Assembly: GCA_951812755.1 (NCBI GenBank)
Contig: OX638329.1
Coordinates: forward strand, 124,001-188,000
Direction: 5' to 3'
DNA length: 64,000 nt
Source of the DNA: an uncultured Latescibacterota bacterium
GTDB lineage: Bacteria > Latescibacterota > UBA2968
The notes beneath the pieces are model-generated. The model was given only the letters and a program-made list of their open reading frames with translations. It made no database searches and was not told the origin of the DNA. Numbering within the stretch: the first letter of the stretch is position 1; the number at the start of each line of letters is the position of its first letter. A program made the position numbers and the translations under genes. Shown in pieces: positions 53,104 to 62,146 of this stretch.

Positions 53104-53193
53104 ATGAAAAAGCACGCTCTGTCTATAGCGTGCTTTTTTGTTTCCCTTTGTGATTCAGGGTTCTTTTCGACCAAACTCAGATTGTGCAATTAA
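53104..53193 (+). CDS. Possible 29-aa mini-ORF with signal-peptide-like start
   Basis: AGAAGGAG (53094-53101) precedes ATG 53104, and the frame starts MKKHALSIACFFVSLC, resembling the beginning of an exported protein. It stops after 29 codons. The start region also forms a perfect terminator hairpin, so this could be a broken gene start or chance. Low confidence. Confidence 0.25.
   Translation: MKKHALSIACFFVSLCDSGFFSTKLRLCN
53107..53139 (+). terminator. Intrinsic terminator
   Basis: AAAAAGCACGCT (53107-53118) pairs perfectly with AGCGTGCTTTTT (53127-53138), loop of 8 bases, followed by T residues. It ends transcription downstream of the small membrane protein gene. Confidence 0.85.
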
Positions 53194-53450
53194 ACACACG
53201 TTTGTATCATACAGTAATACTCCACAATTCTAAAGAAAAATGTACCTGTACTATTCAGGCCAAAACCCCAAGGTGGTATGGTGAAAGCTCAAGAAGAATA
53301 TAAGGAACAAATCATCAACCTATAAGTCTATGTTGCGAAAGCAGATTACTTTGGGGTAATGATACATTAGGCAGATGATACAATGTATCCTTTAATGGCA
53401 TTTTTCCAAACCAGATTGACCTCTCCACCTATTGGAAAAGGAGATGTCCG
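53194..53450. other. Intergenic region before the small outer-membrane barrel gene
   Basis: No gene is supported. A palindrome GATACATT/AATGTATC (53361-53368 with 53382-53389) may be an operator or weak hairpin. A strong AAAGGAG lies at 53437-53443 for the following gene. Confidence 0.4.
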
Positions 53451-54023
53451 ATGGTCGCAAAAACCGTGTTGTTCGTATTCGCCATTCTACTTCTTCCGCT
53501 TCAAAACAGCGATGCCCAAGACCATGACAAGCGCGTAGAAGCCTCTTTCGCGATAGGCAGACACTTTGTCCTCAATGACTATATCGACCCACGATTACGA
53601 GTCGGGGACTCAGACGGGTATATGTGCGTCCATTTGCGCTACAATTTTACCAAAACGCAGTCCGCTGGTGTGCGCTATGGCGGTGGAGATTATGATGGTC
53701 TGCCCCGTCTTGTCGGCGAAAATTATGATTTTGAGGGTATTCGCGATTCGGACTGGGTGAAAGATTTGTTCGCCACCTATCGTTATAGCTGGAGAAAGAG
53801 AAAGCCTTTACGCATCTATTTTGAGACTGGATTAGGCGTAAGTGGAGCCATCCGACCTTCCGACAAGGGTTTAAAATTTGCTCTTTGTTTTGCAGTAGGA
53901 TCAAAGCGTTTTATAGGTCAACATTGGTCTCTCGGTTTGGAATCCAGAGGGATAGGCTTTAGGCAGGAAAAGCAGACGATAAACGTCAATGAACTCACCT
54001 TCGTATTGGGATATTTATTCTGA
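53451..54023 (+). CDS. Small outer-membrane beta-barrel protein
   Basis: This 190-aa protein begins with a signal peptide (TVLFVFAILLLPLQNSDAQ) followed by alternating hydrophobic/polar strands typical of eight-stranded barrels: VEASFAIGRHFVL, YMCVHLRYNF, SAGVRYGGGDY, LFATYRYSW, RIYFETGLGVSGA, WSLGLESRGIGF and LTFVLGYLF. It ends with an aromatic residue (Phe), a targeting feature of outer-membrane barrels. AAAGGAG 53437-53443 supports ATG 53451. It resembles OmpW/OmpA-like porin-type proteins in shape, but no specific family is proven. The adjacent gene encodes a dockerin-like secreted protein. Confidence 0.7.
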   Translation: MVAKTVLFVFAILLLPLQNSDAQDHDKRVEASFAIGRHFVLNDYIDPRLRVGDSDGYMCVHLRYNFTKTQSAGVRYGGGDYDGLPRLVGENYDFEGIRDSDWVKDLFATYRYSWRKRKPLRIYFETGLGVSGAIRPSDKGLKFALCFAVGSKRFIGQHWSLGLESRGIGFRQEKQTINVNELTFVLGYLF

Positions 54024-54159
54024 TGAGGGCATGTCGCCGCCCCAATAAGGAGCAAAACATGAAATACGCCAATAGAAAATGAATACGGTATCACAAATCG
54101 AGAGATTGCATTGCAAATAGGCGGCGGTTTTCCTGTTTCAAGGCTGGGAGGAGATTAAA

Positions 54160-55557
54160 ATGAAATCTGTCATGTCAACATATATTCGCAGGATCCTCGT
54201 AGTAGCAATAGCTACTGGTGTGATGGGGAGCACTGGATGGGGGCAGGAGATTGAGACGGCTGTGACCTCATTTGTGATAGGCGGCGTGACACTCCAGGAA
54301 GATGTGAAGAACCCCCCCGTGCCGAGTGGCATGCAGAGATTTGAAATCACAATGAATAAACCAGTCGTAACCATTCGGGAATTAGAAGAGCCATACACGC
54401 TACCCTATTTCGATGGTGACAGCATTGCTATAGCAACTATCACCAAGCGCTATGACATTGACAGAGATCTTATTTCCTATCCTCCTGATCTGATTATAGA
54501 GGTTCTAACTGCTCCTGACCTGGCAGCCAGTGCGGATGGCTTTACATTAACAGGGACTATCAATTTGCCTGACAGTATGAGCTACCAGGTCCTTATTGGT
54601 GAGTCGGATCCAGACCCTATTGATGAACAGCAGCAATATTTCTTTGGGACTTCAGAACTGCCAGATGCTGTTATTTCCGGTGTAGGCACCTTACCTGATG
54701 GTTTTACAATGAATAGGGATTCACACCCAGGCGGGGCCGCAATTATTGACCCTGAGCGATTTGTGAAAGTTTTTCCATACTATCAAGAATTCGATGATCT
54801 GATTCTATTATCTATGGTTCGCATTGCCGATTTCAATGAACAACAGATGTTTGAAATAAAACATGTCCCTGATGGCGCTTATGCAATGATAATGGGAGCG
54901 GATCTGCTCGATTCAGTGGGAAATAGGTTTCGGTCACTTACTCCCAGAGGAATCAATTTTACGACAGGTGAGGTCGATTCTACCGAATTTGTTCATGTCA
55001 TTGGTGGCAAAAGTGTAACAGATTTACAAATGATGTTACAGATAGTACCGCGGGATCCAGAGCCACAGATTTCTGAAATTCTGGAGGTCAAGGTTCAAAG
55101 TGTCAATGCTGAAACGAAATCGTTTGTCATTCAACCTGGCAACCAACAAATACAGATAGATGCTTCAGAGGCCCTGACAGTTTCCCCAGGCCAAATAAGT
55201 GCTGAGGAGATCCTCAAGATCTTTTTGTTTCATAATCCTGATGATTTCGCACGCATCATTTTTCCTATTACCGACCTGATGGTAGGAGATACCGTTTCTC
55301 TCCTGGGAACATACACTTCTGAAACAATGTTCCAGGCCTTTATAGTAATCCGCCATGAATCGCCTCTGGTACGGAATGGTGATATAGATGGTGATGGAGA
55401 TGTCGATTTTTCTGATTTTCTACTCTTTGTTTCTGCCTTTGGCACGATTGACGGAGGACCGGGATACAATCCCGCGGCAGATTTGGACGGGGATGGTGCG
55501 GTCGTATTCTCAGACTTTCTGATATTTGCCAGTGCCTTTGGCAAACCCGTGGGTTAG
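54160..55557 (+). CDS. Secreted protein with C-terminal dockerin-like EF-hand pair
   Basis: This 465-aa exported protein has a signal peptide (residues 1-28, ending STGWGQ), a long beta-rich middle of unknown family, and at its C-terminus two calcium-binding loops, DIDGDGDVDFSDFLLFVSAFG and DLDGDGAVVFSDFLIFASAFG (split by GTIDGGPGYNPAA). The tail is like type I dockerin repeats. In cellulosome systems these bind cohesins, but many uncultured bacteria use them as sorting or display modules. No cohesin is in the window. GGGAGGAG at 54146-54153 supports ATG 54160. Two terminators follow. Confidence 0.78.
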   Translation: MKSVMSTYIRRILVVAIATGVMGSTGWGQEIETAVTSFVIGGVTLQEDVKNPPVPSGMQRFEITMNKPVVTIRELEEPYTLPYFDGDSIAIATITKRYDIDRDLISYPPDLIIEVLTAPDLAASADGFTLTGTINLPDSMSYQVLIGESDPDPIDEQQQYFFGTSELPDAVISGVGTLPDGFTMNRDSHPGGAAIIDPERFVKVFPYYQEFDDLILLSMVRIADFNEQQMFEIKHVPDGAYAMIMGADLLDSVGNRFRSLTPRGINFTTGEVDSTEFVHVIGGKSVTDLQMMLQIVPRDPEPQISEILEVKVQSVNAETKSFVIQPGNQQIQIDASEALTVSPGQISAEEILKIFLFHNPDDFARIIFPITDLMVGDTVSLLGTYTSETMFQAFIVIRHESPLVRNGDIDGDGDVDFSDFLLFVSAFGTIDGGPGYNPAADLDGDGAVVFSDFLIFASAFGKPVG

Positions 55558-55579
55558 GAGTATGGTATAACACACAATA

Positions 55580-55610
55580 AACAGCCCAGGGGCTGACCCT
55601 CTGGGCTGTT
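55580..55610 (+). terminator. Intrinsic terminator after the dockerin-like gene
   Basis: AACAGCCCAG (55580-55589) pairs with CTGGGCTGTT (55601-55610), followed by TTCTATTTCT. Confidence 0.85.
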
Positions 55611-55631
55611 TTCTATTTCTCTAAAATGAAA

Positions 55632-55657
55632 AGAGCGAGTCCTTTTTGGCTCGCTCT
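55632..55657 (+). terminator. Second tandem terminator
   Basis: AGAGCGAG (55632-55639) pairs with CTCGCTCT (55650-55657), followed by CTTTTTATT. It lies 21 bp after the first terminator, with inverted AAAA before it, so it also works for minus-strand transcripts. Confidence 0.75.
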
Positions 55658-55683
55658 CTTTTTATTAAAATACTTCGTTGTAC

Positions 55684-55722
55684 TGCGCGGGGCATAATTC
55701 AAGACGGCTCGTTGGCACCCTT
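55684..55722 (-). pseudogene. Second degenerate nadE-end-like fragment
   Basis: From 55684 the sequence aligns with 52732-52770 (about 80-85% over 37 bp), sharing GCGCG..GC.TAATT.AAGACGG. Both fragments extend the nadE-like piece with the same non-nadE flank, so they are copies of one another rather than independent events. Confidence 0.45.
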
Positions 55723-55754
55723 TTGCTTTGGACCATATGGACACCCTTTGGCAA

Positions 55755-56255
55755 CTACTGAGTTTTTATTGGCAGTATAAGTCGCATCTTGAATGTGGTG
55801 CTTTTGTCTTCAACGCTAAGATCAGTGCGGATTTTGGGATTGTCTTTATTTTTCATTGATATATTGCAAGGGGCTGTAAATATCACCTGTCGGTGGGCTT
55901 GTTGGTTGATCTCAACGAGACCGGGAAAAATATTAATCACTGCGCGTTGATTAATCTCGCGAACACTATCAAAGGAACCGTACTCGCTTATGACGCCCTC
56001 AGCCAGGCCACCCACTCGCCTGCAGGCCTCGACAGCGGCTCTCACAGAGGAATATTGCTGCTTAACAGTAAATTTGACAAACTTTTGATCATTTTCAAAC
56101 CTTGCAAGAGCGTCCAAACCCCACAACTTCCCCTTATAACTCCCCTTATCTGGTCCCACTTCTACTTTTTTCCATGTTTCTTCTGCGCGGATAGATGACG
56201 TATGCGACATCACCCAAAAAAAACATAGCGTTGCTAAAATCACACTGGCCCTCAT
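55755..56255 (-). CDS. Secreted protein of unknown function
   Basis: This 166-aa protein has a signal peptide (MRASVILATLCFFWVMSHTS, cleavage near SIRAE) and a mature part with no recognised domain; two Cys (AAVEACRR and FTAPCNIS) could form a disulphide. ATG 56255 is chosen because AAGGAGG (56261-56267) lies directly upstream; a longer frame would overlap the nadE end. It is on the same strand as nadE and 17 bp beyond its stop codon, so it may be transcribed as a read-through of the nadE unit. Confidence 0.65.
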   Translation of the reverse strand: MRASVILATLCFFWVMSHTSSIRAEETWKKVEVGPDKGSYKGKLWGLDALARFENDQKFVKFTVKQQYSSVRAAVEACRRVGGLAEGVISEYGSFDSVREINQRAVINIFPGLVEINQQAHRQVIFTAPCNISMKNKDNPKIRTDLSVEDKSTTFKMRLILPIKTQ

Positions 56256-56260
56256 AGCAT

Positions 56261-56267
56261 CCTCCTT
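56261..56267 (-). promoter_or_regulatory. Ribosome-binding site that fixes the start of the secreted protein
   Basis: AAGGAGG on the minus strand lies 5 bases before ATG 56255. Confidence 0.65.
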
Positions 56268-56272
56268 CGCAC

Positions 56273-58000
56273 CTAATATTCCCTGCACCGATTCGTAATG
56301 GGCAAACGTCTATCGCGTCCGAATGCGCGGGGTGTAATCTTAATGCCCGGAGGTGCCTGGCGGCGTTTGTACTCGTTGATATCTACCGTGCGGATAACCC
56401 GCGTGACGAGTTCTTCGTCATAACCCAGCGCGATAATATCTTGCAAACTGGTATCGTCCTCCACATACGCCTTGAGAATGGGATCCAGCACAGAATAAGG
56501 AGGCAAACTATCCGTATCTTTCTGATTATCGCGCAACTCCGCCGTAGGTGGTCGCTCAATAATCGAAACGGGAATAACGGGATGATCCGACAAACCATTG
56601 CGATAATGCGCCAGATCATAAACAAGCGTCTTGTAAATATCCTTAATAACCGCAAACCCACCCGCCATATCGCCGTAAAGCGTGGCATATCCCATACTCA
56701 ATTCGCTCTTATTACCCGGCGCCAGCACCAGCGCGCGGAACTTATTGGCAAGCGCCATCAGCAAAGTACCCCGAATGCGCGGCTGGATATTCTCCTCCGC
56801 AGTATCAGAAGGCAAATCGCCAAACTCATCGGCAAGAAGACCGAGATACTGGTCGAACAACGCTTGAATCGGCAACGTCAGAATGCGAATATCGAGATTC
56901 CCCGCCATCTGCAGGGCATCGTTAAACGTACCCTCTGAAGAGAACTGAGTCGGCATCGTCACACACACCACATTCTCTCTCCCCAGAGCATCGTGTGCAA
57001 CAGCCGTGACAAGTGCCGAGTCAATCCCGCCAGACAACCCGATAAAAACCTTCTCAAACCCATTCTTCACAACATAATCCCGCGTACCCAGAACAAGCGC
57101 ATCGTAGATATTCTCGAGACGCTCATCTGGACGCGGAAAATCTGGTCTCTCAGACGGAGAAAGACATACAGCTTTGGGTTTCAAATCGGGCAGATCAATA
57201 GCACGCGGAGAAGAAACATCGCGTTTCTCCTTGCGCCGACGCGAATCGTGCAGGCGATTGCGAAAAACAGCCTCAACATCCACATCCGCCACCAACAAAT
57301 CTTCCTCAAACCGGGGTGCCCGCGCAACAACGCGCCCTTCCTGATCGACAATCAGGCTACCCCCATCAAAAATGAGTTCATCCTGCCCGCCAACCAGATT
57401 GCAAAAAGCCAGAACAGCGCTATTATCAGTCGCGCGCGTAGCAATCATCTGCTCGCGCAACAACTCTTTGCCATCGTGGAAAGGTGAGGAGGAAATATTG
57501 ATCAGCACCTCGGCATCGCCGACAAGTGCTTGCTCCCGAGCAGGACCGCCGGGATACCAGATATCTTCGCAGATCGTAACCCCAAAAGTGATGCCATTGA
57601 GGCGGTACACCCCTGCGGTCTTGCCAGATTGGAAATAGCGGTCTTCGTCAAAGACGCCGTAATTGGGCAAATAAGTCTTGTGATAAACATCGATCAAGCG
57701 CCCGTCGCAAGCAATAGCTGCGGCATTGTAGATATCGTCGTGACGATCCACAAATCCAAAAATCGCAGCAACACCCTGCGTCGCCCGAACGAGTTCATTC
57801 AGCACATCGAGGTTGGATTGGATAAACCGGGGCTTAAAAAGCAAATCCTCGGGCGGATAGCCCGGGATCGCGAGTTCGGGAAAAACGACAATATGCGCCC
57901 CCAAATCGCGTGCCCTGTGAATATGGTCGAGAATTTTATCACGGTTGCCCGCAAGATCACCGACAGTGACATTGATTTGCGATAGGGCAAGGCGAATCAC
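56273..58000 (-). CDS. nadE: Glutamine-dependent NAD+ synthetase
   Basis: This 575-aa bifunctional enzyme makes NAD+ from deamido-NAD+ and ATP with ammonia from glutamine. The N-terminal nitrilase-fold glutaminase (1-260) has Glu in FPELAIPGYPPEDLL, Lys in VYHKTYLPNYG and Cys in VTICEDIWYPGG. The C-terminal synthetase (about 295-575) has the P-loop GLSGGIDSALV and the family end KRRQAPPGIKITPRAFGRD. The length is normal for the two-domain form. It lies 12 bp after the PpiD-like gene and is probably co-transcribed with it. Confidence 0.97.
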   Translation of the reverse strand: MIRLALSQINVTVGDLAGNRDKILDHIHRARDLGAHIVVFPELAIPGYPPEDLLFKPRFIQSNLDVLNELVRATQGVAAIFGFVDRHDDIYNAAAIACDGRLIDVYHKTYLPNYGVFDEDRYFQSGKTAGVYRLNGITFGVTICEDIWYPGGPAREQALVGDAEVLINISSSPFHDGKELLREQMIATRATDNSAVLAFCNLVGGQDELIFDGGSLIVDQEGRVVARAPRFEEDLLVADVDVEAVFRNRLHDSRRRKEKRDVSSPRAIDLPDLKPKAVCLSPSERPDFPRPDERLENIYDALVLGTRDYVVKNGFEKVFIGLSGGIDSALVTAVAHDALGRENVVCVTMPTQFSSEGTFNDALQMAGNLDIRILTLPIQALFDQYLGLLADEFGDLPSDTAEENIQPRIRGTLLMALANKFRALVLAPGNKSELSMGYATLYGDMAGGFAVIKDIYKTLVYDLAHYRNGLSDHPVIPVSIIERPPTAELRDNQKDTDSLPPYSVLDPILKAYVEDDTSLQDIIALGYDEELVTRVIRTVDINEYKRRQAPPGIKITPRAFGRDRRLPITNRCREY

Positions 58001-58012
58001 GTGTCCGGTCCC

Positions 58013-59836
58013 CTAATAATCGGAGTAGAAGAAGTGACGATAATCGACAATGTCGGCATTCTCTCGCAAATCGGCAAACCAGGCAGTGAAAACCTCCTGG
58101 CGTTTTTGTGAAATCACCTGCTGCAACAACGTCTCTTTTGCCGATTCTAAACCCGTTTTATCAACAGATTGTTTTTCATCTACGCGCAAAATATAAGCCC
58201 CGCGGTCAGTTTTGACGACCTCACTCGTCTGACCTGTTGACAAACGAAATGCCGCGCCCACAAAAGCATTGCGACTCCCCACACTGGGAACAAAGCCCGT
58301 ACGCGCAAAAGGCTGCGGTGTCTGAACCGTGAGATTAAAAAACCCGGCTGCATCTTCGAGTGATTTGCCTGTCTTGATCTGCCCCATCACCTCGGTCAAC
58401 CGACCAGCCGCAACCTCGACCTTCTTTTTCGTTTTCAGACTCGCCTCAATCTGCGGTTTAACTTCGTCCAAAGGCCGAGGACCCGCCTCGCGGATTTCGC
58501 GCAAAGCAAAAACGTGGATACCCTGGTCATTTTCATAAACACTGGAGATATCGCCGGGAGAACCGCGCAAGAATTTGTTCACCAGCCCCGACGTACTATT
58601 GCCCAGCAGAGGGAAAAAGCTGCCAGCGGTAATAAACTCCGAGTCCTGACTTTGCAAATCCCTCTGGTTGATAGCTGCGTCAAACCCGACATCAGCGGCT
58701 ATTTCTGCAAACTCTTCGACAAGCACGCGCAAACTATCGAGCGTATCGCGCCCGGGGCGCACCTCAATGAGAATATGCCGCGCGTGAACCTCGAGGCTAT
58801 CAGCCGCACCTCTCGTCTCCTCCACCTTAATAACATGCCAGCCAAACTGGGTTTTAACGGGATCGGATATTTCCCCCGCATTGAGCGCGAAAGCCGCATC
58901 TTCAAAAGGCTTGACCATGCGACCCCGCCCAAAAAAGCCGAGATCACCACCGCGCGGGCCACTTGGGCCATCGGAATACGCCCTGGCGAGTTCGGCAAAA
59001 TCATCACCGGCTTTGGCCTCGGCGAAAACCCGATCAATCTCGGCTTTGGCTTCGGCTTCATCGCGCGCAGTCGCTGTTTTCGGCACCGAAACAAAAGCCG
59101 CGCGTATGGCGGCATCTTCCTTGTATTCGTTCCGATGGTCTTCGTAATAAGTTTGAATTTCAGCATCCGCGACCAGCGCGAGCGAATCGGGAATAGCATT
59201 GGCATCAAACCCAATATAAGACACGCGCACTTTTTCGTTCTGTTCGATATACGCTTGCTCGAGCTCCGCGTCGGAGACTTTCACCGAACCTACAATAAGC
59301 GTTTCGAGCTTTTGCGAAAGCAACTGACTTCGCGCATTCTCTTCGGCAAACAGAACAAATTGCTTCATTCGAGGATCGCTGTACGTGCTGGGATCGTCGA
59401 GAAATTGATTATATTTAGCGGGATCAAATGTACCGTCGGTCTGGAAAAATTCTTGTTGTTGTATCCACTCGGCGGGTTGTGTGCGATTGATATGATCGAC
59501 CTCAGCATCGGAAACAGCAATGCCGTATTTCTCAATTTGTTGCCCAAACAGGGTTTGCGTAACCACGCGTTCCCAGGTCTGAGAAATAATCTGGCCCACC
59601 TCGGGGTCTTGATTGCCACGCGCCCTGGCCTGCTGAAGGTCATTTTGGACTTCGGCTTCAAATTGCTTCACAGAAATGTCCTGACCATTCACAGAACCCA
59701 TATTATCACCAACAGCGGCAAAACCCCGACTGCTAAAATCAGCCCCCCATTCAAACACCATAAGGCCCACAAAAGCAACCGCAACAATAATCATCATAGC
59801 CTTGATAAAAGTAGCACTACGCATTTGAGCGAGCAT
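58013..59836 (-). CDS. PpiD/SurA-like peptidyl-prolyl isomerase
   Basis: This 607-aa membrane-anchored periplasmic foldase has an N-terminal membrane helix ([19 protein letters not shown]), a SurA-N-type helical chaperone region (about 35-230), a parvulin domain (about 260-370, with [19 protein letters not shown] and [10 protein letters not shown]) and a second degenerate parvulin-like part ending GAYILRVDE. Such proteins help fold exported and outer-membrane proteins, which suits the giant surface proteins here. ATG 59836 is chosen because GGAGGAAAA lies 6 bases upstream. An upstream in-frame start at 59887 lacks such a site. Confidence 0.88.
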   Translation of the reverse strand: MLAQMRSATFIKAMMIIVAVAFVGLMVFEWGADFSSRGFAAVGDNMGSVNGQDISVKQFEAEVQNDLQQARARGNQDPEVGQIISQTWERVVTQTLFGQQIEKYGIAVSDAEVDHINRTQPAEWIQQQEFFQTDGTFDPAKYNQFLDDPSTYSDPRMKQFVLFAEENARSQLLSQKLETLIVGSVKVSDAELEQAYIEQNEKVRVSYIGFDANAIPDSLALVADAEIQTYYEDHRNEYKEDAAIRAAFVSVPKTATARDEAEAKAEIDRVFAEAKAGDDFAELARAYSDGPSGPRGGDLGFFGRGRMVKPFEDAAFALNAGEISDPVKTQFGWHVIKVEETRGAADSLEVHARHILIEVRPGRDTLDSLRVLVEEFAEIAADVGFDAAINQRDLQSQDSEFITAGSFFPLLGNSTSGLVNKFLRGSPGDISSVYENDQGIHVFALREIREAGPRPLDEVKPQIEASLKTKKKVEVAAGRLTEVMGQIKTGKSLEDAAGFFNLTVQTPQPFARTGFVPSVGSRNAFVGAAFRLSTGQTSEVVKTDRGAYILRVDEKQSVDKTGLESAKETLLQQVISQKRQEVFTAWFADLRENADIVDYRHFFYSDY

Positions 59837-60083
59837 TGAGACTTTTCCTCCGGATAGGATCAGAATTAAAGGATTGTGCAAAAACACCAGTTTTGTAATC
59901 TACTTGTTGGACTTTGTACTGGCAAGATTTTTTTCTATAACAGCAAGCCAATTCAGTTTCTTGACGAAGATAGGTAAAAGCCCTATACTGGATACGACAA
60001 AAATTAAAAATTAAGAGTTGGGAGGTTGGTGGACTGGCTGCTGGAAATCAGCGATCAGCTTTACTGGCGTTGTGCTCCGCTCC

Positions 60084-60119
60084 CCAATTCCTAATTCTCA
60101 ATTCCTAATTCCTAATTCC
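60084..60119. repeat. AT-rich short repeats upstream of the M23 peptidase
   Basis: Tandem aattcctaattc units end 4 bp before the start codon, resembling the run upstream of atpC. They replace any clear ribosome-binding site. Confidence 0.6.
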
Positions 60120-60122
60120 CAC

Positions 60123-62144
60123 ATGCCTCGCCTACATGCCATAAGCTGCATTATCCTATCCCTCCTCACAACTGCACACGCAGAGAATTATCACTGGCCC
60201 ATGGATGCTCCCCCGGCATTGACATCGACCTTTGGCGAATATCGGGGTGGGCGATTGCACGCGGCAATCGACTTGAAAACCTATGGCAAAGAAGGGTATC
60301 CCGTAACAGCAATTGCCGATGGGTACGTCTGGCGGGTTCGCACATCGCCCTGGGGATACGGCCGGGTGGTATATGTTCAACTCGACAACGGCCTGTTCGC
60401 GCTCTGGGCGCACTTGTCGGGATTTTCCAAACGCATTGAAAAATACGTCCAGCAAGAACAAGACCGCCGCGGAACATACAGCGTAAACCTGTATTTTCGC
60501 CCCGATCAAATCCCCGTCAAGCGCGGAGAAATAGTGGGCTATTCAGGCAGCACGGGCATTGGCGTACCGCATCTGCATTTTGAATTGCGCGATGCGAAAC
60601 ACCGCCCCATCAATCCCCTGCTCCATGGATTTGATATCAAAGACACCATACCCCCAACCATACAGGCAATCGGCCTCGTACCCTTAAATGCAGATGCACG
60701 GGTCAAAAGCGGACACAAGCCAGTGTCATATCGCCTCGCCTATCGGACAAAAGAAAATATCTTCACACATCCCGATACCATATCAGTCTGGGGTCCCATC
60801 GGTATTGGCCTCAAAGTATTTGACCGCGCAAATGACTCTCAGCTAACAAATCGATTGGCCCCTTATCGCATACGACTCCTGGTAAATGGCGAAGAGATAT
60901 TTCAAAAAACCTGTGGCCTATTTGGATACGACGTAACGCGCCACGGAGAACTCGCCTATGACTTTTATATGAGCCGCCGCGGCCTGGGGCGATTTCACAG
61001 CCTGTATCGCAAACCCGGCAACCGCCTGCCTTTTTACGGCGATTACAAAGTGGGATCAGGCGTATTATTTCCAGGAACAAATGCCGACAATGCTGGGCAT
61101 GAACTATCGCCGGACGTACATCGCCTGCAGATTATTGCTGAAGACGTAAAGGGAAATCGCGCAACAGCAGTCGTATTTCTGCGGGTGCGAGACACGAGCG
61201 GAACAGCCCGAACATTTGCCTCCTCCAAAAACTCACCACAGCACAACCCAAAAATAACCTGCAAAATATCCTACTTCCCCACCTTTGCAGTTGTCCGCAT
61301 CACAGCCAATCAGACCCTGTCAGAAATGCCAACCGTGCGGGCACAACTTTCCAAACAATGGACGCGAACCCTCGCAGTTCGGCAAACAGGTTTGCAAACA
61401 TATCAGGTTGTCATTCCATTTGATGAAAAACACGCCGACGACATAAACCTGCAAATTGAGACAAACGGACAAACACAAAATCTGCGGATCACCCAGCAAA
61501 CCGCGACACAAGATGGCGGAGAAATGCGCTCGGATGACGGATTGGTGCGGGTGCGATTTGAGAAAGAAGGCGTTTACGAAACCCTATTTGGACGCATCGT
61601 GTCCGAAAGCCAGATAAAGGACAAACGCATGGTGGGGACCGCGTTTCGGATCATGCCTGGGGATGTGGCATTCAAAGGGGCGGAGATAGCGTTTATCCAC
61701 CCTCCCGATCATCCCAATATAGACAAACTCGGCATTTACAAATGGAATGGAAAAAATAGCTGGACTTTTGTCGATAAAGGACGCGATTCAAAGACAGGTG
61801 CTATAACGGGAAATGTGAGGAACTTTGGCGTATTTGGATTGCTCGCCGATACTGTACCCCCCAGAATTGCCAGCATAACCCCTGCCAACGGCACAGTAAT
61901 CGCACAGCGCCAACCCAGAGTTGCAGCTTCCGTTTGGGATGCATCTTCGGGTATTTGGCGAGATGAAGATATTGTGATGAAAATTGATGGCAAAGCTCTC
62001 ATTGTGGAATACGACCCGGAAGAAAATCGCATCTTTGCCAAACCGCGAAAACCCCTGACGCCCGGGGCGCACAAGTTGGAAGTCATCGTGCGCGACATCT
62101 TTGGCAATGAATCGCGGCGCACCACCGCATTCAGGATACAATAG
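60123..62144 (+). CDS. M23-family (LytM-type) metallopeptidase, secreted
   Basis: This 673-aa exported protein has a signal peptide (MPRLHAISCIILSLLTTAHA) and an M23 zinc peptidase domain (about residues 30-175). Zinc/catalytic residues fit HAAID (His, Asp), WAHL and HLHFELR (His pair); the first motif has Ala where Gly is usual. M23 enzymes cut peptidoglycan cross-bridges or act as regulators. The rest is beta-rich, with an Ig-like segment near the C-terminus (PPRIASITPANGTV). ATG 60123 is chosen because the signal peptide begins there; the in-frame extension to 60018 is repeat. The rhomboid gene follows 2 bp later. Confidence 0.85.
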   Translation: MPRLHAISCIILSLLTTAHAENYHWPMDAPPALTSTFGEYRGGRLHAAIDLKTYGKEGYPVTAIADGYVWRVRTSPWGYGRVVYVQLDNGLFALWAHLSGFSKRIEKYVQQEQDRRGTYSVNLYFRPDQIPVKRGEIVGYSGSTGIGVPHLHFELRDAKHRPINPLLHGFDIKDTIPPTIQAIGLVPLNADARVKSGHKPVSYRLAYRTKENIFTHPDTISVWGPIGIGLKVFDRANDSQLTNRLAPYRIRLLVNGEEIFQKTCGLFGYDVTRHGELAYDFYMSRRGLGRFHSLYRKPGNRLPFYGDYKVGSGVLFPGTNADNAGHELSPDVHRLQIIAEDVKGNRATAVVFLRVRDTSGTARTFASSKNSPQHNPKITCKISYFPTFAVVRITANQTLSEMPTVRAQLSKQWTRTLAVRQTGLQTYQVVIPFDEKHADDINLQIETNGQTQNLRITQQTATQDGGEMRSDDGLVRVRFEKEGVYETLFGRIVSESQIKDKRMVGTAFRIMPGDVAFKGAEIAFIHPPDHPNIDKLGIYKWNGKNSWTFVDKGRDSKTGAITGNVRNFGVFGLLADTVPPRIASITPANGTVIAQRQPRVAASVWDASSGIWRDEDIVMKIDGKALIVEYDPEENRIFAKPRKPLTPGAHKLEVIVRDIFGNESRRTTAFRIQ

Positions 62145-62146
62145 CG

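Noticed and set aside
58514-59839. 441-aa plus-strand frame opposite the PpiD-like gene
   Set aside because: No domain and no ribosome site; the minus strand encodes clear parvulin motifs over the same bases.
60018-60122. 35-residue extension of the M23 peptidase
   Set aside because: It translates AT-rich repeats; a clear signal peptide begins at 60123.
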